A stretch of 18,691 nucleotides of DNA from Candidatus Aminicenantota bacterium. GTDB taxonomy: Bacteria; Acidobacteriota; Aminicenantia; UBA2199. Positions within the stretch are counted from its first letter, which is position 1. Every line of letters begins with the position of its first letter. Positions 9,115 to 14,356 of the stretch are shown here, in pieces. The translations under genes and the position numbers were made by a program. The notes under the pieces were generated by a model, which had not been told where the DNA came from, ran no database searches, and saw only the letters and a program-made list of their open reading frames with translations. The DNA lies in NCBI GenBank assembly GCA_020355945.1, contig CP070627.1, positions 237,912 to 256,602 on the forward strand. Reading direction: 5' to 3'.

Positions 9115-9413
9115 TTAACCCGCAGTACCCGCCCTGTCCTTACTGTGGTTCGGAGAATGTATTACCCTTTGAGGAGGAGGAAAAGTCCCAAAGCGATCCC
9201 ACTCTTTTTATTGTGATTGTGTTAGCTGTTTCCCTGATCGTGGGTTATTTTCTCTTTATGCTGTCATCTTATTTGACGTTTCCATTGATCGTATTCGTGG
9301 CGATAATTATCAGCACAAAGTTGATCAACAAGCAGGACAGGGAGAAAAAGCCTGAAAAGCCCGTGGAAAAGGACTATATGTGTTTGGATTGCAGTGGATT
9401 TTTCCGGAAGTGA
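9111..9413 (+). CDS. Small two-helix membrane protein with split zinc ribbon
   Basis: This 100-aa hypothetical protein begins with a CPYCG knuckle at residues 9-13. Two hydrophobic helices follow (about 31-50 and 53-70, TLFIVIVLAVSLIVGYFLFM and a second segment rich in Leu, Ile and Val), then a basic stretch, and it ends with a second knuckle, CLDC, close to the C-terminus. A hairpin of two helices would put both Cys pairs on the cytoplasmic side, where they could form one four-Cys zinc site. The ATG overlaps the yhaM stop (ATGA at 9111-9114), so it is the last gene of the operon. I do not recognise a named family and assign no function. Confidence 0.75.
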   Translation: MINPQYPPCPYCGSENVLPFEEEEKSQSDPTLFIVIVLAVSLIVGYFLFMLSSYLTFPLIVFVAIIISTKLINKQDREKKPEKPVEKDYMCLDCSGFFRK

Positions 9414-9459
9414 ATCTTTTTTGCCTCCGGCAGCCAGGAATCCTTTCGAGCAACAGTAA

Positions 9460-9478
9460 TTGGTCATTAGTCATTGGT
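9460..9478. repeat. Short CATTAGT/CATTGGT-type repeat
   Basis: The sequence TTGGTCATTAGTCATTGGT holds heptamer units of GTCATTA and GTCATTG. Strings of this kind occur widely as short tandem repeats in bacterial intergenic DNA. It lies just downstream of the plus-strand operon and has no coding potential. Confidence 0.4.
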
Positions 9479-9514
9479 GAAAAAAGTAAAACAGTAAAGT
9501 TAACTTAATGGGTT

Positions 9515-9529
9515 GGGGCTGCCAGCCCC
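9515..9529. terminator. Possible GC-rich hairpin after the operon
   Basis: GGGGCT and AGCCCC form a perfect 6-bp stem around a 3-nt loop. No T tract follows on either strand, so it is at best a weak intrinsic terminator for the operon that ends 100 nt upstream. It could equally be part of a dispersed repeat. Confidence 0.3.
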
Positions 9530-9610
9530 TTCCTGGACCTCCCAAAACTTCTCACTAATGGGGCCTTTTATCATGTTCATCATGTGCATTAGCGTTCATC
9601 TGCAGTCTTT

Positions 9611-9640
9611 CTTTGTGTCCCTTTGTGTAACTTTGTGGCT
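9611..9640. repeat. Three tandem 10-bp CTTTGTGnnn units
   Basis: Three consecutive decamers begin CTTTGTG at 9611, 9621 and 9631, differing only in the last three bases. Together with the preceding GTTCATCTGC-like text this resembles eroded intergenic repeats common in several phyla. It ends 24 nt before the stop of the minus-strand gene, so it may sit in the 3' untranslated region of that transcript. Confidence 0.5.
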
Positions 9641-9663
9641 AAAATAGAAAGTAGAAAGCCCTT

Positions 9664-10410
9664 TTATAATTCTTCCTGGATGTCTTCGGCATAACTGTAA
9701 ACCTTTATCCCTAGTTGTTCAGCCGCTTCGCGGGCTTTGATTTCCACCATCGGCGAAATAACAATGAGCCGGTCGCCTCGACGGTGGTATTTTTTTTCAT
9801 AGAACAGGGTTTTTTTATAGAAGGTAAACATTTCAGCTTTGCTGATAGAGGATTTCAGTTCACATATCATCAACAGGCCGTTTTTAATGATGATATCGAT
9901 TTCGACACTGCTGGGCTGTCCGTATACCATACCTTCTTCATCATAGTCATCGATATGTTCGACCCTGAGGTCCAGGTCTTCCAATATTCCCTTCAAAGCA
10001 TTGCGAAAGCTGCTTTCTGATCGAAGTCCCCACCTTGCGCCCAGGGCTCCTACCGTTGTGTTATATTTTCGATTACTATCTTTCCAATATTTTTCCAGCG
10101 CATCATAGAGTTTCCTGATCTCCTTTTGATTTTCTTCCCATTTTTTGTTTTGTTCTTCTCTATCTCTTTGCAGGTCCATTTTCAGTTCATCCCACTTCCT
10201 GGCTTGTTCTTCTCTATCTTTTTTCAGTTCCTCCAGGAGGCGATCAAATTTGCTTTCGGTTTTGGTTTCTATTTCATTTGCTTTTTCGGTTAATTGTTCT
10301 TTTGTTAGTTGGAGAATCCATTCCCGGATTTTCCTGTCCTTTTTCATCAGGCCCGGGAGTTCTTGTTTGATTAGCTTCTTTATGGTCTGGTTATTGGTAT
10401 TGATATTCAT
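9664..10410 (-). CDS. DUF3782-like coiled-coil protein with PD-(D/E)XK nuclease-like domain
   Basis: This 248-aa protein has two parts. Residues about 35-115 form a charged coiled coil with two copies of DREEQ exactly 18 residues (54 nt) apart, and the DNA repeats as well. The C-terminal part has the signature GALGARWGLRSESSFR and then a PD-(D/E)XK-like core: D172 in VEIDIIIKNG, E184 and K186 in ICELKSS, giving D-x11-E-x-K. It ends with a small alpha/beta closing segment (DRLIVISP, GIKVYSYAED). The pattern matches DUF3782-type proteins, found in multiple copies in some archaea and bacteria; their biochemical role is unknown to me. Nuclease activity is an inference from the motif alone. It is monocistronic, convergent with the upstream operon, and has its own promoter at 10501-10529. 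Confidence 0.7.
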   Translation of the reverse strand: MNINTNNQTIKKLIKQELPGLMKKDRKIREWILQLTKEQLTEKANEIETKTESKFDRLLEELKKDREEQARKWDELKMDLQRDREEQNKKWEENQKEIRKLYDALEKYWKDSNRKYNTTVGALGARWGLRSESSFRNALKGILEDLDLRVEHIDDYDEEGMVYGQPSSVEIDIIIKNGLLMICELKSSISKAEMFTFYKKTLFYEKKYHRRGDRLIVISPMVEIKAREAAEQLGIKVYSYAEDIQEEL

Positions 10411-10500
10411 TTTGTCACCCGGCTCCTGTCATCATTAGTTTAACGGCTACCACTTTCATTTTTTCACCTGCCTATTTAACGGTTTACATATTCTATGATA

Positions 10501-10529
10501 ACTATAATATTTTTTCTTTAAGTTGTCAA
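10501..10529 (-). promoter_or_regulatory. Promoter of the DUF3782-like gene
   Basis: On the minus strand a perfect TTGACA (10529-10524) is followed by 17 nt and TATAGT (10506-10501). The start of transcription would be near 10494, leaving a leader of about 84 nt before the ATG at 10410. Confidence 0.6.
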
Positions 10530-10570
10530 CAAAAAGAAAGCAAACTTTTAGAAGTAATAATTCCAATCAT

Positions 10571-10735
10571 TCACCTGACACCTTCCCCCTTCTTTAAGGC
10601 CGCAGCAAATTTTTTCTTCGACAGCTTTTCACGGGTGAGGGCAATATTTTTCATTGTTTGATTGGCGTAAGGAGAGTCGATTTTGGCAAAGACCAGGAAA
10701 GCCTGGATCAAGTATTGATACTCAAAGGTATTTCC
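10571..10735 (-). pseudogene. C-terminal remnant of a deleted helical (TPR-like) protein gene
   Basis: The minus frame ending at TGA 10573-10571 gives about 55 residues that look like real protein, including NTFEYQYLIQAFLVFAKI and SPYANQTMKNIALTREKL, then a Lys/Ala-rich tail. It reads like the C-terminal helices of a TPR or similar repeat protein. Upstream the same frame soon loses protein-like character and reaches TAA about 40 nt later, with no start codon or Shine-Dalgarno sequence. The 5' part is therefore missing, and the promoter of the restriction-modification cassette begins where the remnant ends. Family assignment is uncertain. Confidence 0.5.
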
Positions 10736-10743
10736 TGTATAAT
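10715..10743 (+). promoter_or_regulatory. Promoter of the restriction-modification cassette
   Basis: TTGATA at 10715-10720, a 17-nt spacer and a perfect TATAAT at 10738-10743. The RNA would start near 10750, giving a leader of about 120 nt before the methyltransferase. The leader encodes nothing convincing: the AUG-started frame at 10654 runs through the promoter itself and stops at 10875. Confidence 0.65.
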
Positions 10744-10871
10744 ATCGACATGATGAAAAAACTTTTTATATATCGGCAGCAAAGAAAAGTAATGCTCTTG
10801 AGCAATCCTCCAAAAAAGGCGAATATTTTTATAATCATGACTTTAAAGTGGAATATTATTGGAGAGAAAAA
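10744..10871 (+). other. Leader region of the restriction-modification transcript
   Basis: About 120 nt between the promoter and the methyltransferase start. It is AT-rich and contains an ATG at 10837 and GTG at 10848 without Shine-Dalgarno sequences. No controller-protein gene or clear hairpin is visible. Confidence 0.4.
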
Positions 10872-11660
10872 TTGAATAAAAGATTAAATCTTGAAAAGGT
10901 AAACCGTGAATTATCCGAACACGACTATGTTATTCTCCCACCTACCGATGTAGAAGAGGTATTATCTATCTTTGCCGGATCTGGTTTAGATATAAAAATT
11001 ACAATGTTAGATCCCTGGTACAACAAGGGATTTGGGGGTGTACGTGATGATTATGTTCCATATATAGTCGGGTTACTGGAAAAAGCAGCCCAGGTATCAC
11101 CGCACGTTTTTTTGTGGGGCTTTCCCGAAATAATTGCTCATTTTATTGAGCGTATTCCTGCGCCTTTATCCCTGAATAGTTGGCTTACATGGTATTACAA
11201 GAACAATCCATCGGTGATAAGAGGCTGGCGGTCTGCTCAAATGGCTTGTTTACACCTGACCAGACCTGATGCGATATTATATCCTGAACACTTTTTAAAT
11301 GAAAAACAACTCAGTAAGAAAGAGGAAGGAAAACTCAGGTTTATGCCAGGCCCCCCCAGCGTTATCGAAAGTCCATTGCTTTGTGGTTTTGTGGGTAAGG
11401 AGGAACAGACCGGCCATCCATCTCAAAAACCGGAAAGGGTATATGAAGAACTGTACAAAATGACTACCAAACCCGGTGACATAGTCCTTGATCCCATGTG
11501 CGGCTCCGGTACTACTGGCGCTGTTGGTATTAAAATGGGGTTTAAAAGTATTCTGAATGACAATAATGAAGAATATGTTAAGATTACTGAAAATCGCTTA
11601 AAAGTTAAATTTGTCGAGATAAAGGAACCTATTCAAAAAAGATTGCAATTTGTTGAATAA
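10872..11660 (+). CDS. DNA methyltransferase, beta class (N6-adenine or N4-cytosine)
   Basis: This protein of about 262 aa transfers a methyl group from S-adenosylmethionine to an exocyclic amino group in DNA and probably protects host sites from the nuclease encoded next. The motif order is catalytic motif IV first (DPWYNKG, from D47), then a variable target-recognition segment, then HPSQKP (about 182-187), then the SAM-binding DPMCGSGTTG (207-216). That order defines the beta class. DPWY in place of DPPY/SPPY is slightly unusual; the leading Asp leans to adenine-N6, but specificity cannot be read. I chose TTG 10872 because GGAGAG (10861-10866) sits just upstream; the in-frame GTG at 10848 lacks a Shine-Dalgarno sequence. 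The nuclease gene starts 17 nt after the stop. Confidence 0.85.
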   Translation: MNKRLNLEKVNRELSEHDYVILPPTDVEEVLSIFAGSGLDIKITMLDPWYNKGFGGVRDDYVPYIVGLLEKAAQVSPHVFLWGFPEIIAHFIERIPAPLSLNSWLTWYYKNNPSVIRGWRSAQMACLHLTRPDAILYPEHFLNEKQLSKKEEGKLRFMPGPPSVIESPLLCGFVGKEEQTGHPSQKPERVYEELYKMTTKPGDIVLDPMCGSGTTGAVGIKMGFKSILNDNNEEYVKITENRLKVKFVEIKEPIQKRLQFVE

Positions 11661-11677
11661 TAAGGACGTTTTTAACA

Positions 11678-13207
11678 ATGAAATTACCTGGAAAAAATAT
11701 TTCCTTTAAAGAATCTCTCGAAGAATTTGATATTTGGATTACGGCTTCACTTGGAGAAATTGTGGACACAGAAAGATTTAAAGAAGAAATGCGCCTTGTT
11801 ACCGACACATTCGATATAATCGGCGCTGCCGCGGATTCTTTCTCCAACCCGGGACGTTGTCGTCCCGATTCAATTGCAGATACTCTATCGAACTTATTAG
11901 CAAACAAATCGGTGGAAGAACGGAAAACAATTCTTTTTTCCCTGGCTTCAACTCTTTTTGCAGTGACTGGAAAATCGGATAACAATTTTAAATGTCAATT
12001 TCCCTTATATCTTCGTGACCATGCCTGTTGGGTAAAAATACCCACCTTATCAAAAAGAAAAGGAGAAGTTAAGGTAACCGTTTCCCGGCTTCCCAGGATT
12101 TTAAAAAGTAATAATTATATGTCTGTCATTGCACATATTAGCGATAAAGAGACCGAGTCACGTCTTCTAAAAGAATTCATATCGTTTCTTTTGAAAGACG
12201 ACCAGGCAATAAATCAATTTTGGAGTATCGGTTACAGCTATTTTGCTCTTAAAGAGTTTAATCGAGCTCAAGACCTTTTAGCCCCTATTGTTATTTTTAA
12301 AGTCAGGGGTTCGGTGATGGCTTCAGAAGGGCATGAACCTGAAAAAAAATTAAGAAATAGGTTAAAAGAATGGGGACTTCAACCTGACATCGATTACAAT
12401 CTAAATGATGTTGTTGTATCTGACGAGGAAACCGGTTTGGGGAAAAAAACCAGGGCTTATGATTTCGTAATACCTTATAAAACGCTTGGATGGAATTCCG
12501 GCTGGGATAATAAGCTGTTTATCCAGTGCCAATTCTACGCCGGCGATTCAGGAAGCGTATCCCACAAAAATGTTGATCAAACAAAAAGTTCTCGTGATTA
12601 CATCAGCGCGTTTGTAAAAAAACCGGTTTTCCTGGAGTATGTAGATGGTGCAGGTTATTTTTCATCGTTAAATGGCGACTTGAAGAAATTATTAAGCTAT
12701 GACGATACCGCTGGTTTTTTCCAGATCAGGAGTGCGCCGATTCGGCTAAGAAGAGAACTCCAAAAAATAGGTTTTCTTACTCCACTTGAAGTTGAACACG
12801 CCGCAGTCCTTACGGACGGCTCTTATAAGAATATTTTTTCACTACTAAAGAGAAATGGATATAAGGAAAAAGAAATAAAACGTGTGTGGAGTGAAAGTTT
12901 AGACCGTGGATTACTTCGAAGCAAAAACGGGGACCATTATCAGGTTAGTCAAGAAAGACGCGATATTGTACGTCGCTATTTTTTACTGGATTTAGCTGCC
13001 GTAAACGGGTCAACCCTGGCTCAAAAAACCATTAGCGGGAAATCATTAATCCCTGGCTATGGCCCTTTTTATGGTCTGGCTTTAGATGAACTGGTGGAAC
13101 ATGCCGCAAAGTCCTCAAAAGAGTTTTACCACGAAGTATCGCATTCCAAAACATTTTTAGAAGATATCAGGTGGCTGTGCGAAGAGGGCATGATACTTTC
13201 AAGATAA
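11678..13207 (+). CDS. Putative type II restriction endonuclease with atypical D...QxQ site
   Basis: This 509-aa protein is paired with the methyltransferase (17-nt gap, AAGGA just after its stop), which is the main reason to call it a restriction enzyme. The middle region has a plausible PD-(D/E)XK-type core: acidic residues in NDVVVSDEETG, D262 in YDFVIPYK, then Q283-C-Q285 in LFIQCQFYAGDSGSVSHKN, where a typical enzyme would have E-x-K. Glutamine at the last position is known in BglII (ExQ). The N-terminal 200 residues are helical. The C-terminal 130 look like winged-helix or other helical DNA-binding modules (TPLEVEHAAVLTDGSYKNIF; IKRVWSESLDRGLLRSKNGD). I do not recognise a named enzyme and cannot predict the cut site. 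Codon usage is more AT-rich than the plus-strand operon upstream, consistent with horizontal acquisition. Confidence 0.6.
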   Translation: MKLPGKNISFKESLEEFDIWITASLGEIVDTERFKEEMRLVTDTFDIIGAAADSFSNPGRCRPDSIADTLSNLLANKSVEERKTILFSLASTLFAVTGKSDNNFKCQFPLYLRDHACWVKIPTLSKRKGEVKVTVSRLPRILKSNNYMSVIAHISDKETESRLLKEFISFLLKDDQAINQFWSIGYSYFALKEFNRAQDLLAPIVIFKVRGSVMASEGHEPEKKLRNRLKEWGLQPDIDYNLNDVVVSDEETGLGKKTRAYDFVIPYKTLGWNSGWDNKLFIQCQFYAGDSGSVSHKNVDQTKSSRDYISAFVKKPVFLEYVDGAGYFSSLNGDLKKLLSYDDTAGFFQIRSAPIRLRRELQKIGFLTPLEVEHAAVLTDGSYKNIFSLLKRNGYKEKEIKRVWSESLDRGLLRSKNGDHYQVSQERRDIVRRYFLLDLAAVNGSTLAQKTISGKSLIPGYGPFYGLALDELVEHAAKSSKEFYHEVSHSKTFLEDIRWLCEEGMILSR

Positions 13208-13223
13208 TGGTTTATAATATCAA

Positions 13224-13370
13224 TTAATTTGTGTTGGTTTTCATTCGTCTCCAGGCGAGGCCAGCGGCATCATGAGTGACTGCCACTGTTTTTTTAAAAC
13301 CCTGAATGCCTGAAGAAAAAGCCCCGGGAACAAGGAAAATTTTCGTATCTCCATTAAACTCAAAAATGAA
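13224..13370 (-). pseudogene. 48-codon gene fragment between the restriction cassette and the response regulator
   Basis: A stop-to-stop minus-strand frame encodes protein-like sequence, FEFNGDTKIFLVPGAFSSGI followed by GFKKTVAVTHDAAGLAWRRM, ending at TAA 13226-13224. There is no ATG, GTG or TTG near its beginning and no Shine-Dalgarno sequence; the in-frame stop TGA (13373-13371) precedes it by one codon and the response-regulator stop lies 11 nt further on. It looks like the 3' end of an older gene rather than a small gene. I do not recognise the family. Confidence 0.35.
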
Positions 13371-13380
13371 TCAGTTTGCT

Positions 13381-14289
13381 CTAGGGGATGATTTTTGAAA
13401 TTAAATCCACTATTTTAGAGATATTATCAACTAAGGGAACCAGTGAACATATTTTATCCAGGTAGTCTTTCAATTTGCCTTTTTGTGATTTTTCACGATT
13501 AAGTTCTTCAATAAATTTCTTAAGGCTTTCCACCGCTTCATTTCCAGAGTTCTTAATAATATCCAGTACTCTCTCGAGCTCACTGGCGATTTCGTCACCA
13601 TATTTATCTTTCACCTGGTTTAATCCATTAGTAAGATTTGCTTCGATGACAGAGGAAGAATTAATAATATTTTTGATCGTGTGTCCTTCGACGTAGAGAA
13701 TATTTTCGTTTTTAATTTCAAATTTTCTGTTTTCAATATTGAGGAGAATAGTTGATATCATCTCTCTCAAAAACTTGATCTCGTCATTTTTTTCCTCCAA
13801 TTGTCTCCTATATATTAAAATCTCTTGATTCGGTTCCTTTTCAAATTTTTGTATTCCTGTATTAAGTTTATCAACCTTATCATTCAAATCACTTTTCATC
13901 TTTTCAAGAGTTTGGACTAATCCTATTAATTCAAGGTGTGTCTGAATGCTGAATAACACTTTTTTATTATCAGATGATTTTAATATGTAATCTGTTGCAC
14001 CAAGTTTCTGCCCTTCTTTAACATATTCTTCCTGTTCCCAAACGGTAAGAAAAATGATTGGAATCTCAGAAGTTCTAGAATCTTTTTTGAGCTCTTCGAT
14101 AACGTCAAAGCCACTCTTTTTAGGCATTACAATATCGCAAAGTATCAAATCAGGCTGATGAGTCCGGGCCATTTCCACTCCTATCTCGCCATTTTCCGCT
14201 TTAATTGTTTCATAGCCCTCTCTTTCAAGAATAAAACAGATATTTTCCAGGTAATCTTTTTCATCTTCAATCACCAGTATTGTAGCCAT
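13381..14289 (-). CDS. Response regulator with long helical C-terminal domain
   Basis: The 302-aa protein has an N-terminal REC domain (1-120) with all key residues: acidic pocket E8-D9-E10, phosphoacceptor D52 in LILCDIVMP, T82 and K104. A coiled coil follows (about 120-185). Residues about 185-302 are not a winged helix, HTH or enzymatic output domain. They show a polar beta-like patch (FEIKNENILYVEGHTIKNII), a helical stretch (ASELERVLDIIKNSGNEAVE), and a C-terminal amphipathic tail (LVPLVDNISKIVDLISKI). This recalls the small helical modules at the ends of some bacterial conflict or STAND-type proteins, by resemblance only. AGGAGGAGG at 14298-14306 lies 8 nt before the ATG. The gene follows its presumed kinase by 67 nt in the same direction, so phosphotransfer from it is likely, with a protein-protein rather than DNA-binding output. 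Confidence 0.8.
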   Translation of the reverse strand: MATILVIEDEKDYLENICFILEREGYETIKAENGEIGVEMARTHQPDLILCDIVMPKKSGFDVIEELKKDSRTSEIPIIFLTVWEQEEYVKEGQKLGATDYILKSSDNKKVLFSIQTHLELIGLVQTLEKMKSDLNDKVDKLNTGIQKFEKEPNQEILIYRRQLEEKNDEIKFLREMISTILLNIENRKFEIKNENILYVEGHTIKNIINSSSVIEANLTNGLNQVKDKYGDEIASELERVLDIIKNSGNEAVESLKKFIEELNREKSQKGKLKDYLDKICSLVPLVDNISKIVDLISKIIP

Positions 14290-14297
14290 TATTATTA

Positions 14298-14306
14298 CCT
14301 CCTCCT
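14298..14306 (-). promoter_or_regulatory. Strong Shine-Dalgarno of the response regulator
   Basis: AGGAGGAGG lies on the minus strand 8 nt before the ATG at 14289. It is much stronger than the sites of most other genes here and suggests the regulator is made in excess over the kinase from the shared transcript. Confidence 0.7.
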
Positions 14307-14356
14307 TTAATTTTTATTTACTTGAAAATTTTGAAGAATTGCTTTCCCCATAGCAA

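Noticed and set aside
9611..9640. Decamer repeats as a CRISPR array
   Set aside because: Units are only 10 bp, directly adjacent, and there are no spacers or cas genes.
10654..10875. 73-codon plus-strand open frame
   Set aside because: It runs through the cassette promoter and across the reversed coding remnant, has no Shine-Dalgarno sequence, and its protein looks like noise.
13208..13380. Shared terminator between the convergent nuclease and response-regulator genes
   Set aside because: No stem of useful length followed by a T tract could be found on either strand.
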